Below are positions 16,582-25,466 of a stretch of 61,205 nucleotides of DNA, piece by piece. Position numbers and translations under genes: made by a program. Positions within the stretch are counted from its first letter, which is position 1; every line of letters begins with the position of its first letter. Origin of the DNA: Betaproteobacteria bacterium. Lineage in GTDB: Bacteria; Pseudomonadota; Gammaproteobacteria; Burkholderiales; SG8-41. Under the pieces are notes generated by a model. It was given only the letters and a program-made list of their open reading frames with translations. It did not search any database and was not told the DNA's origin. Location of the stretch: the NCBI GenBank assembly GCA_016202605.1, contig JACQOJ010000141.1:1-61205 (forward strand), given 5' to 3'.

Positions 16582-17835
16582 GTGAACGACAACACGAAAA
16601 CCACGAGTGGCGCCCACGGAGCGGTGGCCACGCGCCGCTGGGTCGCGCAACGCTGGCTGATCGACAACGTCATCCGCGCGGTCGGCATCGACTGGGACCA
16701 GCCGCGATCGATCAGTTACAACGCGCCCTGCGGTCCGGAGGCGAACGCCGATTTCGCGGCGATCCGCGAGCGCGTCAGAAAGTACGCGGATATTTCACCG
16801 GTGTTCGAGGCGACGGCGCGCCGCCGCGAGGCCAAAGCGCGCGTGGCGGAGGACGCCGCGGAACTCGTGACCGCCCGCAACAACTATTTCATGGCGGCGA
16901 TCCACTATGCTGCGTCGCAGTGGACGTTCGACGAAAACAGCGAGCAGAACCTCGCGCTCAACGCGCGCAAGCGCGAGTGCTACTCGAATTACGCGCGACT
17001 CGCGGATCGCAAGGTCGAGGCGGCATGGATCCCGTTCCAGGGCAAGGCGCTTCCCGGCTGGTTCCATCTTCCGCCCGGGTACGGCGGCGGCCGCATCCCC
17101 GCGGTGCTGTCGATCCCGGGCATGGACGGCTTCAAGGAAGCGGGCGTGGCGATGTACGGCGACCGCTGGCTCGCGCGCGGAATTGCGGTGCTCACTATCG
17201 AAGGCCCCGGTCAGTACGAGGCCGCGGTGCTGGGCATGCAGGTCAGCGTCCCGAACTGGATCGAGGCCGGACGCGCCATGGTGGACTGGCTCGTCGCACG
17301 GCCCGAGATCGACCCGGAGCGCATCGGCGTCGTCGGGCAAAGCTTCGGTTCCTTTTTCGGCACCATCGTCGCCGCGCACGAGCCTCGATTCCAAGCGTGT
17401 GCGGTCACCGCGACCTGCCTCGAACCGGGCTGTCGCACGATCTTCGAGGAAGCGTCGCCCACGTTCAAGCAGCGCTTCATGTACATGTCGGGATACCGGG
17501 ACGAAGACGCGTTCGACGAGTTCCGCAAGACGCTCACCTGGGAGGGCCACGCCGGGAATATCCGCATGCCGTATCTGTGCGTGGCGGGTGAAGCCGATGA
17601 ACTCTCCCCGCTCGAACATACCGAACGGATGATGCGGACGCTGCAATGTCCGAAGCGGCTCGTGGTCTATCAGGACTGCCGCCATTCGGTGGGCAACGTG
17701 CCTTCGACCAACCTCGGCCCGACGCCACAGGTTCTCGTGGCCGACTGGATGAGCGCGCGCCTTGCGGGCAAGGCGTTCGCGAGCGAGCGGTGGTATGTCG
17801 AATCAAGTGGCCGGGTGGTGAAGACGCCATACTGA
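16582..17835 (+). CDS. Alpha/beta hydrolase, FrsA/DHPON-hydrolase-like
   Basis: A 417-residue hydrolase with a helical N-terminal region and a C-terminal alpha/beta domain. The nucleophile elbow is GQSFGS (VVGQSFGSFFGT), the acid is likely the Asp in AGEADELSP, and the His is in YQDCRHSVGN, giving a complete triad. The layout resembles 2,6-dihydroxypseudooxynicotine hydrolase and FrsA-type enzymes, which cleave C-C or ester bonds. It starts a rightward block leading to the GatC-like/amidase pair 78 bases on, which suggests a shared catabolic role. Confidence 0.8.
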   Translation: MNDNTKTTSGAHGAVATRRWVAQRWLIDNVIRAVGIDWDQPRSISYNAPCGPEANADFAAIRERVRKYADISPVFEATARRREAKARVAEDAAELVTARNNYFMAAIHYAASQWTFDENSEQNLALNARKRECYSNYARLADRKVEAAWIPFQGKALPGWFHLPPGYGGGRIPAVLSIPGMDGFKEAGVAMYGDRWLARGIAVLTIEGPGQYEAAVLGMQVSVPNWIEAGRAMVDWLVARPEIDPERIGVVGQSFGSFFGTIVAAHEPRFQACAVTATCLEPGCRTIFEEASPTFKQRFMYMSGYRDEDAFDEFRKTLTWEGHAGNIRMPYLCVAGEADELSPLEHTERMMRTLQCPKRLVVYQDCRHSVGNVPSTNLGPTPQVLVADWMSARLAGKAFASERWYVESSGRVVKTPY

Positions 17836-17913
17836 AAAATCCGCCTCCCTCTTGTTGGTGGGGACGGCAAGCGGTAAACGGCAAATCCTGAATTTTGCGG
17901 AGGACATACAGCG

Positions 17914-18120
17914 ATGGCGGAAGACAACCTGACGCTCGACGAAGCGCGGAGGATGGCGGCGGAGGTCGGCATGACCCGCTTCACGGATGAGCATTTGCAG
18001 CAACTCACGCGCGCGATGAAGACGGCGCGGGCGCGGCGAGCGGCGCTGCCCGTTGCGGAAATCACGCCCGCCGACGAGCCGGCGCACGTCTTCCGCGTCG
18101 ATGTGGAGGACGACCGATGA
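17914..18120 (+). CDS. Small GatC/AtzG-like amidase partner protein
   Basis: A 68-residue acidic-ended protein whose stop overlaps the amidase ATG (ATGA at 18117-18120), so translation is coupled. It has a short helical body (LTLDEARRMAAEVGM, then DEHLQQLTRAMKTAR) and ends DEPAHVFRVD. That tail resembles the C-terminus of AtzG/DUF4089-type small subunits that wrap around AtzE amidase, much as GatC does with GatA. Function as an amidase-stabilising subunit is inferred from size, tail and overlap. A Shine-Dalgarno (CGGAGGA) precedes the ATG. Confidence 0.7.
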   Translation: MAEDNLTLDEARRMAAEVGMTRFTDEHLQQLTRAMKTARARRAALPVAEITPADEPAHVFRVDVEDDR

Positions 18121-19511
18121 GCGAGCTTGCCTGGCTTACCGTCGCCGAAGCCGCCGAACTGCTGCGCGCGAAAAAGCTCTCGCCCGTCGAGTACGCCAAA
18201 GCGCTGATCGACCGCGTCGAGAAGCACGACAAGCATCTCAACGCCTTCCTCCGCTTCACGCCCGAGATTGCGCTGGATGACGCGCGCCGGGCGGAGGAGG
18301 AGATCATGCGCGGCGGATGGCGCGGCCCATTTCACGGCGTGCCTTACGGCCTCAAGGACATCGTCGATTACGCAGGGCTGCCGACGACCGCGCATTCGAA
18401 GATCCTTCGGGATAACATCGCTGCGGGTGATGCCGTGGTGGCGCAAAAACTGCGCGTGGCCGGCGGCGTCTTCATGGGCAAGATGTCGACCCACGAATTT
18501 GCGCTCGGCGGGCCGTCGTTCGATCTGCCCTGGCCGCCGGCGCGCAATCCCTGGAACCGCGACCATTTCTGCGGCGGATCGTCGAGCGGCTCCGGCGCCG
18601 CCACCGCAGCGGGGTTCCTGCCGGCAGCGATCGGGACCGATACCGGGGGCTCGGTGCGCAATCCGGCGGCGATGTGCGGCGTGGTCGGGATGAAACCGAC
18701 CTACGGCGCCGTAAGCCGGCGCGGAGTATTGCCCCTCGCGTTCTCCCTCGATCACGTCGGCCCGCTCACCCGCACGGTGCGGGACAACGCGCTGATGCTC
18801 GATGCGATCGCGGGCCACGATCCCCTCGACCCCGGCAGCGCCAACCGCGCGACGGGCGGCTGCACCGCCGGGCTCGAGCGCGGGGTGAAGCGCCTCAGGG
18901 TCGGCGTGATCCGCCACTTCTACATGCGCGACATGCAGGCCGATCCCGAGATGACGGCCGGGATCGAGGCGGCGGTCGAGGTGCTGGGTCGGCTCGGCGC
19001 TCAGGTGCGCGAGATCGCGACCGCTCCGCTCGGCGACTACGTCGCCTGCAATCGCATCATCCTCACGAGCGAAGCCTTCGCGATCCACGAGAAGTGGATG
19101 TGCGAGCGCCCGCAGGATTACGGCGCGCTTACCCGCGAGCGTCTGATGGCCGGCGCCTTCGTGCGCGCAGCCGATTACGTGAACGCCACGCGCGTGCGCC
19201 GCAGACTGGCGGACGCGTTTCATGCGCTGTTCGACGGTATCGACGTTGCGGTGACGGCAAGTTCAATGGACCCCGCCTGCCGCATCGACGACCCGAAGGC
19301 GATCGAGTACACCTATGCCCGCCAGGCGCGCGCGCCTTTCAACGTGACCGGCAGCCCGGCGCTGTGCGTGCCGGCGGGATTCGGCAGGAGCGGCCTGCCG
19401 CTCGCGATGCAGATCGTCGGCAAGCCGTGGAGCGAGGCGCTCGTCTACCGCGTCGCGCACGCCTACGAGCAGGCGACGGGCTGGGTGAAGATGCATCCCG
19501 AGTTCGAATGA
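18117..19511 (+). CDS. Amidase signature family enzyme (AtzE/GatA-like)
   Basis: A 464-residue amidase that should hydrolyse a carboxamide or related C-N bond. The Ser-cisSer-Lys triad is intact: Lys80 (GLKD), Ser156 (GGSSSGSG) and Ser179 (GTDTGGSVRNP). It is coupled to the small GatC/AtzG-like gene just upstream, the arrangement of AtzG-AtzE. The neighbours are a hydrolase upstream and GST and dioxygenase genes downstream, which suggests degradation of an amide-containing compound. No gatB is present, so a tRNA-dependent role is unlikely. Confidence 0.9.
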   Translation: MSELAWLTVAEAAELLRAKKLSPVEYAKALIDRVEKHDKHLNAFLRFTPEIALDDARRAEEEIMRGGWRGPFHGVPYGLKDIVDYAGLPTTAHSKILRDNIAAGDAVVAQKLRVAGGVFMGKMSTHEFALGGPSFDLPWPPARNPWNRDHFCGGSSSGSGAATAAGFLPAAIGTDTGGSVRNPAAMCGVVGMKPTYGAVSRRGVLPLAFSLDHVGPLTRTVRDNALMLDAIAGHDPLDPGSANRATGGCTAGLERGVKRLRVGVIRHFYMRDMQADPEMTAGIEAAVEVLGRLGAQVREIATAPLGDYVACNRIILTSEAFAIHEKWMCERPQDYGALTRERLMAGAFVRAADYVNATRVRRRLADAFHALFDGIDVAVTASSMDPACRIDDPKAIEYTYARQARAPFNVTGSPALCVPAGFGRSGLPLAMQIVGKPWSEALVYRVAHAYEQATGWVKMHPEFE

Positions 19512-19541
19512 CGAACAGCGTTGTAAACAAACGGAGGTTTC

Positions 19542-20249
19542 ATGACGTCCCGCTTCATGCTCTGCAGTTTCAAGACCTGTCCCTGGGTTCAACGCGCCGC
19601 GATCGTGCTGCGCGCGAAAGAAGTTCCTTACGAGATCACCTATATCGACCGCGATAACCGGCCGGCGTGGTTCCTCGCCGTCTCGCCGCATTCCAAGGTG
19701 CCGGTGCTGATGATCGACGGCAAGGAAGCGCTGTTCGAATCGAATGCCATCGCCGAGTACCTCGACGAAACCGTGGCGCCGCGGCTGCATCCCGAGGATC
19801 CGCTCGCACGGGCCCGCAACCGCGCCTGGACCGATTTCGTGCCGACCTTCGCCGGCGCGATCTCCAATACGGCGTATGCCGATTCCGAGGAAGAGTTCGC
19901 CGCGCGTGCGCCCAGGATCTCCGGTCCGTTCGGAAAACTCGAGGAAGCGCTCGGCAGGCGCGGCAACGCCGGACCGTATTTCAACGGGGCGAAATTCTCG
20001 CTGGTCGATGCCGCCTACGCGCCGTTCCTGCAGCGCTACACCTTCATGGACCGGCTGCGGCCGCTCGGCATCATCGAGAGATTTCCGCTGCTTTCCGCCT
20101 GGCGCGATGCGCTGCTCGCCGCACCGGCGGTGCGAGCTTCGACCGTCGCCGACATCGAAGATGCGTGGCAGGAGAATCTGATCCTGCGCAAGCGCTGGCT
20201 CGCGAAGTTCGTGCGGCAGCGTGTGGCGGGCGTGGCCGCGGCCGGATAG
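19542..20249 (+). CDS. Glutathione S-transferase, omega/beta-like with N-terminal CPW motif
   Basis: A 235-residue GST. The thioredoxin-fold domain has SFKTCPWVQRAAIVLRAKEV, placing a catalytic Cys in a glutaredoxin-like CPWxQR site as in omega-class enzymes. This is followed by SPHSKVPVL (cis-Pro) and ESNAIAEYLDE, then an all-alpha C-terminal domain. It may act as a thiol transferase or reductive enzyme rather than a classic conjugating GST. It starts 30 bases after the amidase stop and is probably in the same transcript. Confidence 0.87.
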   Translation: MTSRFMLCSFKTCPWVQRAAIVLRAKEVPYEITYIDRDNRPAWFLAVSPHSKVPVLMIDGKEALFESNAIAEYLDETVAPRLHPEDPLARARNRAWTDFVPTFAGAISNTAYADSEEEFAARAPRISGPFGKLEEALGRRGNAGPYFNGAKFSLVDAAYAPFLQRYTFMDRLRPLGIIERFPLLSAWRDALLAAPAVRASTVADIEDAWQENLILRKRWLAKFVRQRVAGVAAAG

Positions 20250-20290
20250 ACTCCAGTATCCTTGCGTGCATTGGTTTTTCACGGGGAAGC

Positions 20291-21337
20291 ATGCATATGA
20301 TGGATGATGGCAAACGCGAACACATCACCAGCCCGGACGCCTGGATCGGAGCGGATATCCAGCACGATCCATCGTGGATCCATCAGTTGAACGCGTCAGA
20401 TGTGGCCGAAATCGATGCCGCGCTCGCCCATGCCAGGCGCATTGGAGCGCGCGCACCGTTCGCCGCCGTGGACTTTCCCCTGCCGCGCTTTGCCGTGGTG
20501 CTCGACGGCATCCTCGATGAACTCGAGAACGGCCGGGGCTTCGTGCTGATCCGCGGCATCCCGCGCCACCGCTACACGGACGAGGAATGCGAGATCGTGT
20601 ACTGGGGACTGGGGACGCACCTCGGCGATCCGGTATCGCAGAACGCGCGCGGCCACCGTCTGGGCCACGTGCGCGACGAAGGCCGCGTGCTTGCCGATCC
20701 CAACGCCCGCGCCTATCAGACCAGCCAGCGCATGGATTTCCATACCGACCTGCTGCCCGTCGACGTGCTCGGTTTGTTCTGCATGCGCACCGCCAGGTCC
20801 GGCGGCGCCAGCAAGCTGACGAGCGCGCTCACCATACACAACGTGCTGCGGGAAGAGCGCCCCGATCTGCTGGAGGCGCTCTACGGCATGTTCCATCTCG
20901 ACTGGCGCGGCGAGGAACCGGAAGGCGAGCAGCCCTGGTTCACCATACCCATGTTCAGCGCCCGCAACGGCAAAGTGACCGCGCGCATTTGCAGCCGCGT
21001 ATATTACGAATCCGCGGCCCGGTTCGGAGAGCGCTACCGGCCCACTGCGATCCAGCGCGAGGCCCTGGAAGCCGCGCAGGAAATCGCCAATCGGCGCGAG
21101 TTGATGCTGACCATGGATTTCCAGGAAGGCGATATCCAGTTGATCAACAATCACACCATGATGCATGCGCGCGAGGCCTACGAGGATTACGACGCACCCG
21201 CCCGCCAGCGCCATCTGCTCAGAATGTGGATCGCTGTTTCCGACGCGCGGCGCCGGCCCCTTTCGGATGCGCTCGCCGGCCGTTATCGCTGGGTGCTTCA
21301 GGGCGGCATTCCGGCGAAGGCGGCCGCGACCGGCTAG
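20291..21337 (+). CDS. TauD/TfdA-family Fe(II)/2-oxoglutarate dioxygenase
   Basis: A 348-residue non-haem iron oxygenase. The HxD iron motif is His151/Asp153 (DFHTDLLPVD), the distal His is His292 (TMMHAREAY), and Arg311 near the C-terminus can bind 2-oxoglutarate. Family members hydroxylate sulfonates, aryloxyacids or other small acids, releasing CO2 and succinate. The ATG at 20291 is preceded by GGGGAAGC. Two further in-frame ATGs follow within four codons. It lies 41 bases after the GST gene in the same direction. Confidence 0.87.
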   Translation: MHMMDDGKREHITSPDAWIGADIQHDPSWIHQLNASDVAEIDAALAHARRIGARAPFAAVDFPLPRFAVVLDGILDELENGRGFVLIRGIPRHRYTDEECEIVYWGLGTHLGDPVSQNARGHRLGHVRDEGRVLADPNARAYQTSQRMDFHTDLLPVDVLGLFCMRTARSGGASKLTSALTIHNVLREERPDLLEALYGMFHLDWRGEEPEGEQPWFTIPMFSARNGKVTARICSRVYYESAARFGERYRPTAIQREALEAAQEIANRRELMLTMDFQEGDIQLINNHTMMHAREAYEDYDAPARQRHLLRMWIAVSDARRRPLSDALAGRYRWVLQGGIPAKAAATG

Positions 21338-21460
21338 CTTCTCGCACGCGCGCAGGGTTCGCCGATCAGCTCATGTGCGTGTCGGTACGACGGTCTCGCA
21401 AAGCAGGGCCGCAAGAAATCGAAAGACACGCAGTCAAAACGCAGGCAAAATCCTTCCCCT

Positions 21461-22681
21461 ATGACTACGCTCTCTCAAGCCGCTCCGCGCCCTGAGGGGT
21501 TCCCCCGCGCCGTGAGTCTGCTGCTGAACGTCGGCCACGGCATCGACCACATGTTCCTGCTGGTCTTCGCCACGGCCGTCGCGGCAGTCGCTGTCGACTT
21601 CGGGTATGAAAACTGGACGGACCTGATGCCCTACGCGGTGGGCGCCTTTGCGCTGTTCGGCCTCGGCGCGCTGCCCGCCGGACGCCTGGGCGACCTGTGG
21701 GGCCGCCGCATCATGATGATCATCTTCTTCGTCGGCATGGGCGTCGCCGCGGTGCTGGTGTCGCTCACGCAGAATGCCTGGCAGCTGGCGGCCGGGCTGA
21801 CGCTGCTTGGCGCTTTCGCGGCGATCTACCATCCGGTAGGCGTTCCCATGCTGGTGCAGAACGTTCCCAACCCGGGCGCCGTCATCGGCGTCAACGGATT
21901 GGCCGGCAATCTCGGCATCGCCGTTGCCGCGCTCGTGACCGGCTTTCTGGTCAAGTGGATCGGCTGGCGGGCCGCCTTTGCCATACCCGGAATGATCGCG
22001 ATCGCATGCGGCATCATTTTCGCGCTCGCATGCCCCAGGGAGACGGAAGCGCCGTCCAAGCGGAAGGGCGGCAAGGCCAGGGTGGTCCTCACGCCGGCCA
22101 CGCTGGTGCGCGCGTTCACGGTGATGACGGCAGCGGCAGTGGCAAGCAGCCTGCTCTTCAACTTCACCACCAACGGCAATTCCCAACTGCTGTCGGAGGC
22201 CTTTCTGGGGATGATCGAAGACCCGGCCGTGCTGGGCGCGCTGCTGGCGGTGATTTACGTCATCGCATCGTTCGCGCAGATCGTCGTCGGCCGCCTGATC
22301 GACACCATGCCGTTCAAGCCGCTGCAGTTGTGGATGTCGGTCGCCCAGGTGCCGCTGCTCGTCTTCGCCGCGCATACGCAGCACTGGTGGCTGTTCGTCG
22401 CCTTGCTCGGAGTGATGATCCTGATCTTCGGCTCGATCCCGTTCACCGACGCCATGATCGTGCGCTATGTCGACGACCGGCTGCGCTCGCGGGTGGCCGG
22501 CATGCGCCTCACCGTGGCGTTCGGAATCAGCTCGCTCGCCGTGTGGCTGCTCGGGCCGATGGTGAAACAGATCGGATTTTCCAACGCACTGTGGATCCTG
22601 GCCGGCATCGCCGCCATCAAGGCGGCGATCGTGCTGCTGCTGCCGGACGAGCCCGCGGCGGCGGCACAGACACAGGCCTGA
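21461..22681 (+). CDS. MFS transporter
   Basis: A 406-residue major-facilitator carrier with 12 predicted helices. It has a GRLGDLWGRR motif-A loop after helix 2, followed by YHPVGVPMLV and GNLGIAVAALVTGFL, which recall the fosmidomycin-resistance-like subgroup. It ends the rightward block of hydrolase, amidase, GST and dioxygenase genes, so it may import the substrate or export a product. The substrate is not evident from sequence. It is convergent with the Bug receptor gene. Confidence 0.85.
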   Translation: MTTLSQAAPRPEGFPRAVSLLLNVGHGIDHMFLLVFATAVAAVAVDFGYENWTDLMPYAVGAFALFGLGALPAGRLGDLWGRRIMMIIFFVGMGVAAVLVSLTQNAWQLAAGLTLLGAFAAIYHPVGVPMLVQNVPNPGAVIGVNGLAGNLGIAVAALVTGFLVKWIGWRAAFAIPGMIAIACGIIFALACPRETEAPSKRKGGKARVVLTPATLVRAFTVMTAAAVASSLLFNFTTNGNSQLLSEAFLGMIEDPAVLGALLAVIYVIASFAQIVVGRLIDTMPFKPLQLWMSVAQVPLLVFAAHTQHWWLFVALLGVMILIFGSIPFTDAMIVRYVDDRLRSRVAGMRLTVAFGISSLAVWLLGPMVKQIGFSNALWILAGIAAIKAAIVLLLPDEPAAAAQTQA

Positions 22682-22732
22682 AGAACGCGCGGCCTGCGAC
22701 GCGCGCTCGAACCTGCTATCGGACTTCCGGGT

Positions 22733-23704
22733 TTATTCGACCTTCAGCCCCGCCGCGCGCACCACTTCGCCCCAGGCGCGCACTTCATCGGCCACGTGCT
22801 TCTTGAACTCGGCCTGCGTGTACGGCGCGGCTTCGGCTGAATTTCCGGCGAGCAGTTCCTTCATTCTCGGCTGCGCCACCGCTTTCATCGCTTCGGCGTG
22901 CAGCCGCGCGATGATCGCCTTCGGCGTGCCGCCGGGCGCGAAGAATCCCGTGTTGCAGCCCATTTCAAACCCCCGGATCGCTTCCGCAACCGCCGGGGTA
23001 TCGGGGTACAGCGGCGAGCGCTTCGGCGAGGTGATTCCCAGGAGCGTCAACCTCCCGGCCTTGATGTGGGGAATGGCGGCGGATATGCACGAGAAATACA
23101 TCCCGGCTTCGCCTCCAACCAGGGCGGCCGTGGCCGGCCCGCCGCCCTTGTAGGGCACGTGCAGCAGCTTCACGCCGGTGTCGCGTATGAACCGTTCCGC
23201 CGTGAGGTGCGTGATCGAGCCGGGGCCGGAAGACGCGAACGCAAGCTGGCCGGGGCGCGCCTTGGCATGATCGATCAGCTGCTGGATCGACTTGACGCCG
23301 ATCCTGGGATTGACGACGAGCACCAGCGGCGAGCGCGAAGGCAGCGCGATCGGCTCGATGTCCTTCAGCGGGTTGTACGGCAGCTTCTTGTAGAGGCTCG
23401 CGCTGATGGCGTGGCTCGGAACGTCGGTCATGAGCAGGGTGTAACCGTCAGAGTTTGCCTTCGCGGCGATGGAGACGCCCAGCGTGCCGGCGGCGCCGGG
23501 GCGGTTGTCGGGGATCACCTGCTGACGGAGCGATTCGGAAAGCGCTGCGCCCAGGCCGCGGGAAATGACATCGGTGATGCCGCCCGGAGGCCAGGGGACG
23601 ATCAGCCGGATCGGCCGCGACGGATACTCCTGCGCGCCCGCATGCTGGATCATGGGCAGGAACACCGCGGCGAGCAACAGACTTGCGGCTTGTGCGGCTT
23701 TCAT
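22733..23704 (-). CDS. Tripartite tricarboxylate transporter receptor (TctC/Bug family)
   Basis: A 323-residue periplasmic solute-binding protein. A signal peptide (MKAAQAASLLLAAVFLPMI to about AGA) is followed by the hallmark QEYPSRPIRLIVPWPPGG, then ANSDGYTLLM and the GFFAPGGTPKAII lobe. The ATG at 23704 has a strong GGAGGAGA ribosome site. No TctA/TctB genes are nearby, so this is an orphan receptor, as is common in Burkholderiales. It is divergent from the SDR gene. Confidence 0.95.
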   Translation of the reverse strand: MKAAQAASLLLAAVFLPMIQHAGAQEYPSRPIRLIVPWPPGGITDVISRGLGAALSESLRQQVIPDNRPGAAGTLGVSIAAKANSDGYTLLMTDVPSHAISASLYKKLPYNPLKDIEPIALPSRSPLVLVVNPRIGVKSIQQLIDHAKARPGQLAFASSGPGSITHLTAERFIRDTGVKLLHVPYKGGGPATAALVGGEAGMYFSCISAAIPHIKAGRLTLLGITSPKRSPLYPDTPAVAEAIRGFEMGCNTGFFAPGGTPKAIIARLHAEAMKAVAQPRMKELLAGNSAEAAPYTQAEFKKHVADEVRAWGEVVRAAGLKVE

Positions 23705-23972
23705 CGTCTCTCCTCCTGGATTGCTGTATCGGGCTGTCCGCCCGGGACGGCGGCACTTCGCGTGCGGCATCCGCCGTATTCGTCTTCTTGTCGGTTCATT
23801 CGCGTGAAGCGATCCCCGTGGGATCGACGCGCGAGCCGATGTTAGAACCTCATCTGATTCCGTGTCAACAAGATCGAAATGACTTTCACGGGGCATCCCG
23901 TTCGTTTTCCGCGCCTGCTTTATGCATTAAGATAGCCGCCCATCGAATTGCACAAGACAAGAGGAGAGGCGC

Positions 23973-24704
23973 ATGAGACTGCTCGAAGGAAAAACAGTCG
24001 CGATGACGGGCGGCGGAGGAGGGCTGGGACGCTGTTACGGCTTCGCCATGGCAAAAGCCGGCGCGGCCGTCGCCGTTTCGGACATCAACGCCGAAGCGGC
24101 GCAGGCGACGACCGATGCCATCATCAAGGCCGGCGGCCGGGCGATCACGGTCCGGGCGGATGTGACCCAGGCGGCGGAGTTCGAGAAATTGCTCGACCGC
24201 ACCGAGGCGGAGTTCGGCCCGCTCGACGTGCTGCTCAACATCGCCGGCATGTTTCCGCGCGTCGCGCTCGTGGATATGACGGAGGAAACGTGGGACGCGG
24301 TGATCACGCTCAACTTGAAGAGCGTGTATCTGGGCGCGCGCGCCGCGATCCGGCGCATGCTTCCGCGCAGGCGGGGCATCGTCCTGAGCACCGCCTCCGG
24401 CACGGGCATCCGGGGCCAGCCGAAGGCTTCGGCTTACTCGGCGTCCAAGGCCGGGATCATCGGCTTCACGCGCGCGGTCTCGCTCGAACTCAAGGACACG
24501 GGCGTGCGCATCAACTGCTTCGGCCCCGGCGCGACGGACACGCCGTTGTGGCGGGTCGGCAAGACCGGGGAGGACATCAAGCGCCTGCTCGCCGCGGGCT
24601 TCGTTTATCAGCCGGACGATTTCTCGAACGTCGTCGTTTTCCTGGCGAGCGACCTGTCCGCCCCGTTGAACGGCGAATTCATCAGCCGCGATCTGCACCG
24701 CTAG
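23973..24704 (+). CDS. Short-chain dehydrogenase/reductase
   Basis: A 243-residue NAD(P)-dependent oxidoreductase. The Rossmann glycine motif is TGGGGGLG near residue 12, NIAG marks the fold, and the catalytic YSASK Tyr/Lys pair with an upstream STASG Ser completes the active site. The acidic DIN at the end of strand 2 suggests NAD preference. The substrate is unknown. The position between a Bug receptor (divergent) and the GntR regulator (convergent) hints at a small catabolic locus. Confidence 0.9.
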   Translation: MRLLEGKTVAMTGGGGGLGRCYGFAMAKAGAAVAVSDINAEAAQATTDAIIKAGGRAITVRADVTQAAEFEKLLDRTEAEFGPLDVLLNIAGMFPRVALVDMTEETWDAVITLNLKSVYLGARAAIRRMLPRRRGIVLSTASGTGIRGQPKASAYSASKAGIIGFTRAVSLELKDTGVRINCFGPGATDTPLWRVGKTGEDIKRLLAAGFVYQPDDFSNVVVFLASDLSAPLNGEFISRDLHR

Positions 24705-24726
24705 CACGCGCAGGCGACTCCCCGCA

Positions 24727-25464
24727 TTACCGGTCGTCGGAGGGCGACTGCCTGATCGTGCTGCGCACCGCCCCGCTGCGCTCCCGCGCCTGGTACAGCA
24801 TGCCAAGCGTAATTTTCCGCACTTCGATCCTGCTGTGCTCGATATGCGCGCGCAGCAGCCGCTGCGCTTCATCGCCGCGCCCCTTCTGCAGCGCGGCGAG
24901 AATCCCGGCGTGTTCGTCGTAGGTCGCGGCAATGCGCTCGGGCTGGTAGAAATCGAGACGGCGGATGATGCGCATGCGCTCGGTGATCTCGCGATAGGTG
25001 CGCGCCATCTCGCCGTTGCCGGTGCATTCGACCATCTGGCAATGGAAAGCCTCGTCGAGCGGCCCGATCTTGTCCGGGTCCTGCAACCGTTCCCTCGAGG
25101 GAACCTGCCATGCGCGGGAGAGCTTGTGCAGAATGACGCGGCGTTTTTCGTCGGTGCATAGCGCGCGCGCTGCGTGGCACTCGATCAGCACGCGAAATTC
25201 GTACAGCTCGTCGAACTTTTCGAAGTCCAGGGACGGGATCAGCCAGCCCACCTTCGGGATGGCTTCGACGAAGCCCCCATGCTGCAGGCGCTGCAGGGCC
25301 TGCCGCAGCGGCGTGCGGCTGACATTGATCTGCTGCGCAAGCTCCGATTCGGAGAAGCGTTCGCCGGGCATCAGCCCGAAATCGAAGATGCGTCTCTTGA
25401 TTTCGTCGTAGGCGTAATCGGCAAGGCTGACGGTTTCCCGGTCGATGGCAATGACTTTCGCCAT
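24727..25464 (-). CDS. GntR/FadR-family transcriptional regulator (FCD domain)
   Basis: A 245-residue repressor-type regulator. An N-terminal winged helix (SLADYAYDEIKRRIFDFGLM, then SESELAQQINVSRTPLRQAL) is followed by an FCD ligand domain. Its putative metal ligands are in DEAFHCQM, DEHAGI and AHIEHS. The start is the ATG at 25464, after AAAGGAACG; a GTG two codons upstream is also possible. It begins 2 bases after the allophanate hydrolase stop, so it is the last gene of the ABC-transporter operon and probably controls it. Confidence 0.9.
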   Translation of the reverse strand: MAKVIAIDRETVSLADYAYDEIKRRIFDFGLMPGERFSESELAQQINVSRTPLRQALQRLQHGGFVEAIPKVGWLIPSLDFEKFDELYEFRVLIECHAARALCTDEKRRVILHKLSRAWQVPSRERLQDPDKIGPLDEAFHCQMVECTGNGEMARTYREITERMRIIRRLDFYQPERIAATYDEHAGILAALQKGRGDEAQRLLRAHIEHSRIEVRKITLGMLYQARERSGAVRSTIRQSPSDDR

Positions 25465-25466
25465 GG

